Positions 17,672-26,186 of a stretch of 64,000 bases of DNA are shown here, piece by piece; the stretch's first letter is position 1, and every line of letters starts with the position of its first letter. The stretch is from Spartobacteria bacterium (lineage in GTDB: Bacteria > Verrucomicrobiota > Verrucomicrobiia > Chthoniobacterales > UBA10450). Made by a program: the position numbers and the translations under genes. Under the pieces are notes generated by a model. The model ran no database searches and was not told where the DNA came from. It saw only the letters and a program-made list of their open reading frames with translations. Where the stretch lies: NCBI GenBank assembly GCA_003169695.1, contig PNAS01000076.1, positions 1 to 64,000 on the forward strand, given 5' to 3'.

Positions 17672-17692
17672 TATCGTAAGCCACTTACGATG
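17672..17692. repeat. CATCGTAA-type palindrome, copy 3
   Basis: TATCGTAA-GCCAC-TTACGATG: one mismatch at the outermost pair relative to the copies at 15902 and 16558. Confidence 0.8.
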
Positions 17693-17941
17693 CCGAGCGC
17701 CAAGATTCGGGGCAGGTGGGCCAATGCGAATTAACGAGATTCACAGACTTCCCCGCCGACTCCGCCACGGCGGGCAATCCGAAATCGCGATTTGGCCGAT
17801 GCCTCTCGAGCGCTCCCGATCGCCCTGAACCTAACTGAGGTAACGACTGGCACGACGCGGTGATTTCGGCGTAACAGCCCGGATCTCGCAGATGAATAAT
17901 ATTTGCGCTGGGCGTTAACTCGTGAACCATAGAGTTCGGAA

Positions 17942-17953
17942 ACACAGCTGTGT
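17942..17953. promoter_or_regulatory. 12-bp palindrome upstream of hamA
   Basis: ACACAGCTGTGT, a perfect dyad 31 bases before the hamA start codon. Position fits an operator near a promoter, but no promoter elements are convincing, so this is tentative. Confidence 0.3.
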
Positions 17954-17984
17954 GTTCGTAAACTGAACATCCCCCGGATACTAC

Positions 17985-18905
17985 ATGACGACGTCATTAG
18001 ACGAAGCTCTCGACCTTTCGAATTACCTTGAGGTATCGACCGAGCACTACGAGGCCTGTCTCGACTGTCTGGACGCGGATGAGAACTGGGACTCCCCGGA
18101 AGCGATCTTGCACTTCCAGCACCTCCGATTCGATGGGAACGGAGAGCCGAAGTTCAAGGATCTCGCTGAAGCGCTCGCAGACCACATTATCGAGTATTGC
18201 TTCGCGGCTCGTCGACGAGGGAAACCAGCGAAACCCCACGAATATTCTCGGCTGAGTCGAGAAGGCAGAGCGTACCTCCGAAAGATCGGCACCAGCGGGG
18301 AAGCCGGAGAGATGCTTCTGTACTTTCTCCTTGAGGCAGTGCTTCGCGCTCCGCAGATGGTGGCAAAAATGGAGTTAAAAACGAACCCGCGGATGGAGAC
18401 CCATGGGTCGGATGGCATCCATATGAGGTGGCATGAAACAGACGGAAAGCTGGATCTGTTCTTCGGCGAAGCAAAGCTGGAACAAACGATCTACTCAGCG
18501 CTAGATAACATGATCGAAAGTCTTCAGAGTTTTCACTCCGAAGGACTTCTTGAACACGAGTTCGGTGTCGTCACGAGCCACTATAAACATGCCGATGAGA
18601 AGATGAGGGAGGAGATCATGAGGCTTCTAGATCGCAAAAAACCCGGCGGAGACTGCCGTATCAATCACGCATGTCTCGTTGGCTATAATTGGGACGAGTA
18701 CAAAAAACTCACCGCTGTTAGCAGCCATGAGTTGGCAGACACGTTCCGACAACGGTACATCTCTGACTTGCCGCGTCTGAAAAAGCTGCTTGCTGGCCGA
18801 TTCGCCTGTTTCGCGAATCGGCGCCTGCGATTCGAAATCTTTGTATTGCCGTTCCGGACGGTTCAAGAGTTTCGCACCGCTTTTAATCACGCTGTCGCGA
18901 GTTAA
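17985..18905 (+). CDS. hamA: Hachiman defence protein HamA (DUF1837 nuclease)
   Basis: 306 residues. The C-terminal half carries the DUF1837 signature: GEAGEMLLYFLLEAVL (107-120), then GSDGIHMRW (141-149) and LDLFFGEAKLEQ (157-167). D143, E162 and K164 fit a PD-(D/E)XK nuclease core. In Hachiman systems HamA is the effector nuclease and HamB a helicase that senses DNA and releases it; HamA pairing with a large helicase encoded immediately downstream is diagnostic. The hamB start is two bases past this stop, so the two are cotranscribed. The N-terminal ~100 residues are family-variable. Confidence 0.92.
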   Translation: MTTSLDEALDLSNYLEVSTEHYEACLDCLDADENWDSPEAILHFQHLRFDGNGEPKFKDLAEALADHIIEYCFAARRRGKPAKPHEYSRLSREGRAYLRKIGTSGEAGEMLLYFLLEAVLRAPQMVAKMELKTNPRMETHGSDGIHMRWHETDGKLDLFFGEAKLEQTIYSALDNMIESLQSFHSEGLLEHEFGVVTSHYKHADEKMREEIMRLLDRKKPGGDCRINHACLVGYNWDEYKKLTAVSSHELADTFRQRYISDLPRLKKLLAGRFACFANRRLRFEIFVLPFRTVQEFRTAFNHAVAS

Positions 18906-18907
18906 TC

Positions 18908-21445
18908 ATGCCCGCGCCTTTTTCTGAGGGACTGACACGTCTCTACAGAAAATTGCTCATCGCGGACATGCAACGCCGGCTACCCGGGCCGGAGTCATCC
19001 GACGCTGAAACGATCGCCGATGAAGACCTCGGTCGGCTTATTAGCAGCGCCTCCATTCTCGCATTGTCGATCAACGCAGAAGATCGAACCGTCGCGTACG
19101 AAATTGCAACACGTACGGCAAACCTACGGAACAACTTGCCGCCTGCGCTGTTAAAGGCGGCCGATTTACTGCTTTCACGACTCGGAAATTTTCCAGGCCG
19201 CCAGTTACTCCGAGAGCGTTACGGCAACGGGTTCTCAGAGACAGCCATCGCTCCATACCTCGACCTTGAAGTCGTCGCCCGAGAGATTGAAAATACGATC
19301 GAAGATCCGGCCAGCGACGCAAAACCTCTTACCGACTTCCAAGTGGGAATGCTCGAAGCGTTCAGCGAATCCCCGGCAGTCAGTGTCTCGGCTCCGACGT
19401 CGGCGGGTAAGTCGTTCATCCTCTCACTTGAAGTTATTCGAAATCTCACACAGCAGTCGCAAGCGTCAGTCGTGTATCTCGTGCCGACGCGCGCGCTAAT
19501 ACGTCAGGTGATTCTCACTCTCCGCCGCGACTTGAAGAAGTCCCAGTTGGGAAATGTACCGTTAAGGTCTGTGCCAACCCCTATTACTCGCGACGCCGCG
19601 CCGTCGGGTGTGGTGTATGTGTTAACGCAAGAACGGCTCCTCAGTTTGCTTCACTCCGATGAGGCTGATGTGTGGATCACGACTCTCATCGTTGACGAGG
19701 CTCAGGGCATTGGCGATGGCGCGAGAGGAGTTCTACTATTCGGCGCGATCGACGCCGTCCTTGAAAGATTCCCTGAAGCGAAAGTGTTCTTCGCAAGTCC
19801 GCTAGCGCGCAATCCTGAGTATCTGCTCAAGTTATTTCATCGCGATGGCTTGCCTTTTCTGGAGCAACATTCGCCGGTTTCCCAGAATCTAGTCCTCGTT
19901 GGTCCGGGCGGTGGCGGTGCAACGTTCGCAACTTTCCAGCTGATTCTTCCAGGCGAACGAGTGGACCTCGGAGAACGAGATCTCGGTTTCTCACTGCGCC
20001 AGGTCGGGGTTCTCTCTAGACGAGCTAAGCTCGCGCTAGCGGTCCAAGGTGCGCGTAGCTGCTGTATCGTTTACGCGAACGGCGCCCGGGATGCGGAAAA
20101 GATTGCTGCGGAGATCGCCTCCGCCATTCCGTCGGCTCCGACTCAAGATCAGGAGGTGACCGAGTTTATCACCTTCTTGGAGGAGCAAGTGCATAAGGAA
20201 TACGGCTTGATCGAGGCTCTTAGGAAAAAGGTCGGGTTCCACTACAGCAACATGCCGGGCAGTGTTCGGGCCGGCGTCGAAGAGTTGTGTGCGCGGAACA
20301 AACTGAAGTTCATCTGCTGCACAAGCACGCTGCTACAGGGCGTGAATCTCCCAGCGAGGGATATCGTAATCGAAAACCCAAAGCGGGGAATGGGAAAGCC
20401 GATGCGGCGCGGTGACTTCGTGAATCTCGCCGGACGTGCAGGGCGTCTGCTACGAGAATTCCACGGAAACGTGTGGTGTTTGCGCCCCGATCTGTGGGAA
20501 GAGCCATCTTATGAGGGTGAGTCCCTTCACGAGATAGAATCCGCGTTCGCAAAAACACTCGAAGACGGTGGTAAAACAATTCGCCAGGTGCTTGACGACG
20601 ATGGCGGGCTCGATGATCGCAATCGGGACACGGCGATTGCAGCGTTAACACGCGTTTACACTGAGTTCACGCTTTCTGGCAAGTCGCTGTCGGATTCGGA
20701 GTATCACACACCGGAGAATGAGGCATCACTCATCGAAACAGCTGAGCGGCTAAGAAATCTTGAGACAAGCCTTCCGCCAGAGTTGTTCGGCCGTAACTAC
20801 GGAGTTCTTCCAATGCGGTTGGAAGCGCTGCGGCAATATTTTTCGCGGGTTGATGATCCGCTCGGGTTAATTCCAATTGCGCCGTTCATCCCGAAAACCA
20901 ATGGCCGATTGTTCGAAATATTCCACACGGTGGAACGAGAACTTCAACATGACTCCACTGAGCGCTACCGATACTACTGGCGGCTCGCAAAACAGTGGAT
21001 ACACCAACGCCCATTGCGCCAGATAATCGACGAAAGGATTCAGTTCCTACGCACTCGGGACCCTGACGTCAACATCAGGAACGTCATCTACGAAATCGTC
21101 GAGGATATCGAGACAGTTTTACGGTACCGATTTGTGAAACACCTTCGCGCCTACAATGACGTCCTCGCGGTCGTTTTGAGAGAGCGCGGCTTTCCGCAGC
21201 AAGCGGAGAGTCTTCCGCCAATGCACTTGTATCTCGAATGCGGCGCGGCTGACATCGTTGCGATTAGTTTGATTTCGCTCGGCCTTTCACGAGTAGCAGC
21301 CTTGTTTCTGAAGGGGCGAATTGACTTACCGCGGGATGCGACACCCGAGGATTGCTTGAAAAAACTTCGGTCGCTCCCACTCGATGCGATGCCGCTTCCA
21401 GTATATTGTCGGCGAGAGCTCAGCGCATTGGGCTTTGGACGCTGA
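18908..21445 (+). CDS. hamB: Hachiman defence helicase HamB
   Basis: 845 residues, superfamily 2 helicase. Walker A SAPTSAGKS (161-169), motif Ia VPTRALIRQ (192-200), Walker B DEAQ (263-266), FHYSNMPGSVRAGVEEL (444-460), motif V TSTLLQGVNLPARD (472-485) and motif VI NLAGRAGR (506-513) are all intact and in order. The long C-terminus (about 530-845) is helical and typical for HamB. It is the sensor/motor partner of HamA in this anti-phage system. All catalytic motifs look complete, so the system is probably functional. It ends 58 bases from the convergent frameshifted nuclease gene. Confidence 0.92.
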   Translation: MPAPFSEGLTRLYRKLLIADMQRRLPGPESSDAETIADEDLGRLISSASILALSINAEDRTVAYEIATRTANLRNNLPPALLKAADLLLSRLGNFPGRQLLRERYGNGFSETAIAPYLDLEVVAREIENTIEDPASDAKPLTDFQVGMLEAFSESPAVSVSAPTSAGKSFILSLEVIRNLTQQSQASVVYLVPTRALIRQVILTLRRDLKKSQLGNVPLRSVPTPITRDAAPSGVVYVLTQERLLSLLHSDEADVWITTLIVDEAQGIGDGARGVLLFGAIDAVLERFPEAKVFFASPLARNPEYLLKLFHRDGLPFLEQHSPVSQNLVLVGPGGGGATFATFQLILPGERVDLGERDLGFSLRQVGVLSRRAKLALAVQGARSCCIVYANGARDAEKIAAEIASAIPSAPTQDQEVTEFITFLEEQVHKEYGLIEALRKKVGFHYSNMPGSVRAGVEELCARNKLKFICCTSTLLQGVNLPARDIVIENPKRGMGKPMRRGDFVNLAGRAGRLLREFHGNVWCLRPDLWEEPSYEGESLHEIESAFAKTLEDGGKTIRQVLDDDGGLDDRNRDTAIAALTRVYTEFTLSGKSLSDSEYHTPENEASLIETAERLRNLETSLPPELFGRNYGVLPMRLEALRQYFSRVDDPLGLIPIAPFIPKTNGRLFEIFHTVERELQHDSTERYRYYWRLAKQWIHQRPLRQIIDERIQFLRTRDPDVNIRNVIYEIVEDIETVLRYRFVKHLRAYNDVLAVVLRERGFPQQAESLPPMHLYLECGAADIVAISLISLGLSRVAALFLKGRIDLPRDATPEDCLKKLRSLPLDAMPLPVYCRRELSALGFGR

Positions 21446-21502
21446 CTTCCCCACTTTCAGCGGGCCAGGCGTATTGGGATTACCCTCCAACCAAATGCTT
21501 TT

Positions 21503-22257
21503 CTAGAGGTCGATTTCCCCCTCCTTCAACCCGGTCTCTATCAAAGGACTAAGAGCAAGGATCTTGGGCGGTACCAGAGTTCTGTCCTTCTCATCGTCGA
21601 TCCAGCAGATTAGAAGATCCACATCCTCTTTCTTATGATTCGTTTTGAAATCGGAGGAGTACATTTTGAACTCGCCATCAAGTATTGATTTGTTGCCCGG
21701 TCAATCACAATGGCATCTGGCTTTGATTCGCTTATATAGCCCAACTGCGCCAGCAATTCCTTACTCGCGCCGCAACAATATCGATAATCGGTCAACTGGT
21801 AATCCGAAAGCGTTCCGAACACCAAATACACGTCAGTTTCCGTGCGCGGCGTCCACGTCTTGATCGAAGCATGTCGGAACGGCTCAATCAGCAAATGCTT
21901 AAGGTTATTCCGTCCGAACACTGTTTCGTCGGCTGGGCTCTGAGGCGCGACGGCAATCGCAAGAGGTCCAGCCGGAACAGGGGGAGTTGCTGGCGGCGTC
22001 AAGATGATTGTCCCATCGGCAAAATCGAGTTCAATCGTGTCGTCGAGCTTTACATCGAAAACTCGATACATACGCGCAAGCCCGCCAATGAAGTTGGCGG
22101 TCGTTAAGGTGCCTGACAGATCGGTTGCATCGAGACCTTGCACTCGAAGAGGATACTCCTGCTTCGCCTTGAGATTATGAGCGGCAATGAAAGCCGCCGG
22201 CAAATAAACGCCCCTAAGGGCAATGTGACTCTGCTTTATCGTAGTCGGTATCGGCAT
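21503..22257 (-). pseudogene. PD-(D/E)XK restriction-like nuclease gene with a frameshift at the active site
   Basis: The first frame (22257 down to about 21674) encodes 195 residues ending ESKPDAIVIDRATNQYLMA; after that it turns into nonsense. One base skipped there, the other frame continues with EFKMYSSDFKTNHKKEDVDL, then LLICWIDDEK and KILALSPLIETGLKEGEIDL before a stop at 21503. Joined, this gives PD-x13-E-x-K, a textbook nuclease core (D181, then Glu and Lys), in a ~251-residue protein. Residues 10-90 look like a small beta-barrel, possibly DNA-binding. Whether the missing base is real decay, phase variation or an assembly error cannot be decided from one sequence. Confidence 0.8.
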
Positions 22258-22386
22258 TTCGCTGTGCGTTTATATTTCCGTCATCCGATGCGGACACACT
22301 TCATTGGGTCAAATTTCCTGGAGTAGATGGAGGTTGGACGGATTGGCTAATTTATTTCTAGTCTGATCAATCCACGTGTTTCGGCA

Positions 22387-23158
22387 TTAGAAATGGGGGC
22401 CTGACCGCGAGTCCTCCATGAACCTATTGAATGCGTTCGGAAAGGTCATTGCCAAAACCCCAGCAACAATGAAGACGCCAGCATTCGTCCATAAGCCATA
22501 CAGCCACGTGAGGTCGGTGAGCTTCACCCCGAAAAGCACGAGAATTATCCAAACAATCCACGATACCCCAGCGATAGTACTTCCAATCCAAAACAGGAAC
22601 TTTCCGAACGCCACTCCGGTCAACTGCAATTCTTTGATGTCTACGACTCCAGCAATCCTTCCATCAACCGTGATCGGGGCATCGAAATCCGCGGCCAAAA
22701 TCTTTAGCGTCATCGAATCTCTCGGATTCAGCAGCACGGGAGAAAGGATGACGGATTCTCCTTCCTTGTTGGACGGTGACATTAAGACTACTTGGAAAAA
22801 CCTCGGTGATGCCAGCAGTTAGAATTCGCACGCCCTTATTCAAGACTACTCTCACAGGCCGTTCATAGTCAGTGAAAATTATTGGCAGGTTGCCGGAATT
22901 CGTAAACTTCACCAATAGAAGCTGCGCGTCGTTAGCTGGCTCCAAGTCAAAAAGGATTTGAACTCTGCCCCCAATGTCATCCTTAATCGCTGCTAACGGT
23001 GTTACGGATAATATTTCATACGTGAGAAGCTTGCGACGCCTAGCTAAGTAGAGGGTAACGACCCCCAGGACTAAAGTAATTACCCCAAATCCGACAGCCG
23101 CTAACACACCGAGCGATTGCCAGATTGGGTCGCGCCAAAGATCCGCTGCGGTGGTCAT
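22387..23158 (-). pseudogene. membrane protein gene with an internal frameshift
   Basis: From the ATG at 23158 the product has one TM helix (GVLAAVGFGVITLVLGVVTLYLA), then TYEILSVTPLAAIKDDIGGR, FDLEPANDAQLLLVKFTNSG and DYERPVRVVLNKG. Near 22755-22775 the frame must shift to continue with SNKEGESVILSPVLLNPRDS, LKILAADFDAPITVDGRIAG and two more TM helices to the stop at 22387. I recognise a common family of bacterial membrane proteins of unknown function with this layout (TYEILS...YERPI...LNPGD). The two halves overlap in different frames for about 120 bases. It lies 129 bases upstream of the frameshifted nuclease on the same strand. Confidence 0.7.
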
Positions 23159-23656
23159 TTCAATCGTTCCAACTGACTTTGCCAAGCTACCTTCGCAAGG
23201 CTTCGGCGAGCCAGGGAACGCGAGTGCTGTCGCCAGAAAGTTGATGGTTGAGAGTTGATTGTTGGGGGTTGGCGGTTTTCAAAGAGGGGTTTCTATATCT
23301 GCTTCGCCATCGCCGCAGGCCGGACTCTGCCGATGATGTCATCTCCACGAATCGTGTAAACAATTTTCCATCATCGGAAGAGGAGAGGGAGAATTGGGGG
23401 TCAGGCAACAAATCTTGACAAGTCTCCGCTGACGAACTGACGCGACGGTTTTTCGCTCCTGGCATCATGGGCGGTTTGACATCGACCGGGGCGGCGAGCG
23501 AGAGCGTAAAGCTCCGTTGGAGCCACGCCCTCTAGAGCGTAAAGCTTCGATTGAGCCACGCCCCTCTGCGGAATTGAGGATCGAGTGAGCTCACCAGTAG
23601 ACACGTTCCGTCGGAGGTCTTGACATTGTTTAGGGTCGCAGCCCAAATGGCGGGCG
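23159..23656. other. gene-free stretch with tandem repeat
   Basis: 498 bases without a credible gene; includes a G/T-rich low-complexity patch (about 23235-23280) and the 33-bp tandem duplication at 23502-23567. Confidence 0.6.
23502..23567. repeat. two tandem 33-bp units
   Basis: Both units start GAGCGTAAAGCT and contain GAGCCACGCC; they differ at a handful of positions. Such GCGTAAAGCTYC sequence looks like a dispersed intergenic repeat, although no other copy is evident in this window. Confidence 0.75.
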
Positions 23657-25162
23657 ATGAATTCGCCCAAACACGGTTTCTCCGCGGCTCCGGAGGGAAC
23701 GGCCGTGCTGTTCTTCATTCAAATCTTCGCGACGCTCGGCTTCGCCGTCCTCTACTCGACGCTGGTCCTCTACGCGACGAAGCACCTTCAGCTCTCGGTG
23801 AAAGTGGCCACGACGTTGATGGGCGTGTTTGGCGCCTTCAATTACGGCCTCCATCTCTTCGGCGGCTACCTCGGCGGCCGCTTTCTCTCGAACCGGAATC
23901 TCTTCGTCGGCGGCATGGCCGTGCAGGTCATCGGTTGCGGATGCATTGCGGGTGGCACGGCCGCGCTGTTCTACATCGGCCTCGCTTTCTTCCTCACCGG
24001 CAGCGGACTCAACGTCACCTGCATCAACATGATGCTGACGCAGCGTTTCACTCCGGAGGATCCGCGTCGCGAAGGAGCCTTCCTCTGGAACTACGCCGGC
24101 ATGAACGTCGGATTCTTCGTCGGGTTCGCCGTCGCCGGCTACTTCCAGGGGACCCAGAGCTATTCGAGCCTTTTTATCTTCGCGACGCTCGGCAACTTTG
24201 TCGCCATCGTCCTCGCCCTGCTGTCGTGGAGGACGCTGGTCGACCGCAACACACCGCTGCTCGAGGCGAAGTCGAAGCAGTTCCGGCTGCGCCTGCTCGG
24301 CGGCATCGGCATTCTCATCGGCCTCATTCCGGTTGTGTGGTTGATGCTACAGCGGCCCGGCATGACCGAAACGCTGATCAAGGGCATCTGCGCCGCGGTC
24401 GCGTTGACGCTGATCTACCTCACGCTGCGCCACCCGGATCGCCGCGAGAGGCGGAACATGACGGCGTACCTGATTTTGACGGTCGGCTCGCTGGCCTTCT
24501 GGTCGCTGTATCAGATGGCACCGAGCGGCCTGCAACTGTTCGCGGTCAACAACGTCAACCTGATGATCGGTAAGGTGGAGATTCAGCCGCAGTGGATTCA
24601 GAACATCAACACCGTCTGCATCGTGCTCGGCGGGCCGCTGCTTGCGTCGGCGTTTACCCGCATGCGCGCGGGCGGATGGAGGATCGACATCCCGAAGCAG
24701 TTTGCGACATCGCTTATCTTGATGGCGCTGGGCTTTCTCATTCTCCCGCTGGGCATCAAGCTGGCCGGCGTGGACGGCAAGAGTGCGTTCGTGTGGCTGT
24801 TCATGAGTTATGTGCTGCAGAGCGTCGGTGAGTTGCTCATCTCTCCCATCGGCTACGCGATGATCGGCAAGCTCGCGCCGAAGCAATATCAGGGGGTGAT
24901 GATGGGTAGCTGGATGCTCGTAACGGGCCTCGCGTCACTCTTCGCGGGCGACTTCTCGGGCATGATCCCCGAGCCGAACGGCACCACCGCGGTCGCGACC
25001 AACCCCGAGTATGTGAAGCTCTTCGGCGCGCTCGGCGCGGGCAGCCTCGTGGTCGGCGTCGCGCTGGTCGTGCTCATTCCGTTCCTGCGCAGGTTGATCA
25101 GCGACAAGGCCGAGGTACCGCCTGAGGAAATGGAGATGGCGACGGTGGTTCCTGTCGCGTGA
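23657..25162 (+). CDS. POT-family proton-dependent oligopeptide transporter
   Basis: 501 residues with about 13-14 TM helices. The N-terminal signature LYATKHLQLSVKVATTLMG and GGYLGGRFLSNRN, the GSGLNVTCINMMLTQ region, the mid-protein FWSLYQMAPSGLQLFAVNNV and the C-terminal QSVGELLISPIGYAMIGKLA are characteristic of DtpA/DtpB-type peptide:H+ symporters in the inner membrane. The coding sequence is more GC-rich and less AT-variable than its neighbours, hinting at a different history. The start (ATG at 23657) lacks a good ribosome site. Confidence 0.9.
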   Translation: MNSPKHGFSAAPEGTAVLFFIQIFATLGFAVLYSTLVLYATKHLQLSVKVATTLMGVFGAFNYGLHLFGGYLGGRFLSNRNLFVGGMAVQVIGCGCIAGGTAALFYIGLAFFLTGSGLNVTCINMMLTQRFTPEDPRREGAFLWNYAGMNVGFFVGFAVAGYFQGTQSYSSLFIFATLGNFVAIVLALLSWRTLVDRNTPLLEAKSKQFRLRLLGGIGILIGLIPVVWLMLQRPGMTETLIKGICAAVALTLIYLTLRHPDRRERRNMTAYLILTVGSLAFWSLYQMAPSGLQLFAVNNVNLMIGKVEIQPQWIQNINTVCIVLGGPLLASAFTRMRAGGWRIDIPKQFATSLILMALGFLILPLGIKLAGVDGKSAFVWLFMSYVLQSVGELLISPIGYAMIGKLAPKQYQGVMMGSWMLVTGLASLFAGDFSGMIPEPNGTTAVATNPEYVKLFGALGAGSLVVGVALVVLIPFLRRLISDKAEVPPEEMEMATVVPVA

Positions 25163-25318
25163 TCCAAAGAATGTGACGAGTGACCCACCACGGCGGATTC
25201 GTCCGTTGGCGAACATGTGACCGGTGACGAGTTGGAAGACTGTAGATTCAAGAAGCCTGGCGGAAAAATTTCTCGTTCGCCGGACGCCTCGGATTTGATA
25301 GAGTGCAGGACTGTGAGC

Positions 25319-25576
25319 GTGGAACAACTGGAAAACGCGATTCTTGGCCTGACACCTGAAGAACGACAGCGGCTGGCGGTCTGGTTTGAGGAAAATCGAC
25401 GAGAATTGCTCGGCGATGAGCCGGACGAACTCGACGAAGAGCAAAAGGCTGAGATCGTTCGCCGCCGCGAGCTGGCTCTGGCACATCCCGAATTACTGGA
25501 ACCTTGGGATGGCACGATCGAGCGCGTCCGCGAGCAGCTTCATCCGCCTCCGCTTAGCTGCGGCGCGACAGGTTAG
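25319..25576 (+). CDS. orphan addiction-module antitoxin-like protein
   Basis: 85 residues from a GTG at 25319 with AGGA eight bases upstream; another GTG lies two codons earlier. The sequence EQLENAILGLTPEERQRLAVW, a strongly acidic middle and ELLEPWDGTIERVREQLH matches the family of antitoxins that partner RelE/ParE toxins (LxxxERxxLxxWF). No toxin follows; the next genes run the other way. It may be a solitary antitoxin left after toxin loss. Confidence 0.7.
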   Translation: MEQLENAILGLTPEERQRLAVWFEENRRELLGDEPDELDEEQKAEIVRRRELALAHPELLEPWDGTIERVREQLHPPPLSCGATG

Positions 25577-25623
25577 TTTGGTCGCCAGAAAACTTCCGCT
25601 GGCTGAGCAAGACATTCGAAGAT

Positions 25624-25830
25624 TTACGTGCCGACGCCTTCCAACTCGACGCTGCGCATGGTTTCGCTGTCGCCGAAGCGCTTTTGCGCATCGAGGATCT
25701 CCAAGCCGGCCAGTCTGCCTTCGGCGTCGTAATCAGCGGCGATGCCTTCACCCAAATGTTTGGTTGTGACCGTGGCCTCGCGGAAGGTGATGCTCAACGC
25801 GTCCACTTCTGGGTCATAGCTGATTTTCAT
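25624..25830 (-). CDS. DUF2283 family protein
   Basis: 68 residues: MKISYDPEVDALSITFREAT, then GIAADYDAEGRLAGLEILDA and a short tail. KxxYDPExDALYI...D.G.LVGIEILDA is the DUF2283 signature. These small beta-rich proteins often sit next to DUF4258 genes in toxin-antitoxin-like pairs, as here: the upstream DUF4258 stop is four bases away. Confidence 0.88.
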   Translation of the reverse strand: MKISYDPEVDALSITFREATVTTKHLGEGIAADYDAEGRLAGLEILDAQKRFGDSETMRSVELEGVGT

Positions 25831-25834
25831 GCGC

Positions 25835-26092
25835 TCAAAAGTAGTAGGTGTAGACCGTTATCACAACTATTTGTCCGCCTTCCTCCACGAACACGGGCCG
25901 AACTTGTTTTGTTGCATAGACTTTGCCATTCCATTCCTTGGCGTAAGGAAAATCTTTTCGGCAATCGAGCCGCCCGAGTTCCGCCGCGCCCCACGGATTC
26001 GTGCGAATGGCTTCTTCGACTTCGGCGGCCGTGAAACCGCGCTTGCTCATGTAACGCAACGCGTGACTGGAGAGTCGAACTGGTTTCATCAT
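25835..26092 (-). CDS. DUF4258 family protein (toxin-like)
   Basis: About 85 residues from the ATG at 26092 (a second ATG follows directly). It reads SSHALRYMSKRGFTAAEVEE, AIRTNPWGAAELGRLDCRKD, then YATKQVRPVFVEEGGQIVVI and TVYTYYF. H...R-G-I-S...EVE-x-AI at the start and final strand VVITVYT are the DUF4258 pattern, a BECR/RelE-like fold suggested to be an RNase. It is the likely toxin of the pair with the downstream DUF2283 gene. Confidence 0.85.
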   Translation of the reverse strand: MMKPVRLSSHALRYMSKRGFTAAEVEEAIRTNPWGAAELGRLDCRKDFPYAKEWNGKVYATKQVRPVFVEEGGQIVVITVYTYYF

Positions 26093-26186
26093 TGCCAGCG
26101 GTGACGGGGGAAATAGGGAAAGGATTTCGACGGTCACAGACCGCCGCTACAGCTCTGACCAAGTCGCCGCGGCGACCGCTACCCAA

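Larger units (their letters stand above)
17630..17984. other. intergenic leader before the Hachiman genes
   Basis: 355 bases without a credible gene; contains a 21-bp palindrome (17672-17692) and a 12-bp palindrome (17942-17953). Confidence 0.6.

Noticed and set aside
23401-23718. 105-codon minus-strand ORF across the 33-bp tandem repeat
   Set aside because: The repeat-encoded LYALEG/LYALAR sequence is a translation of intergenic repeat, not protein-like.
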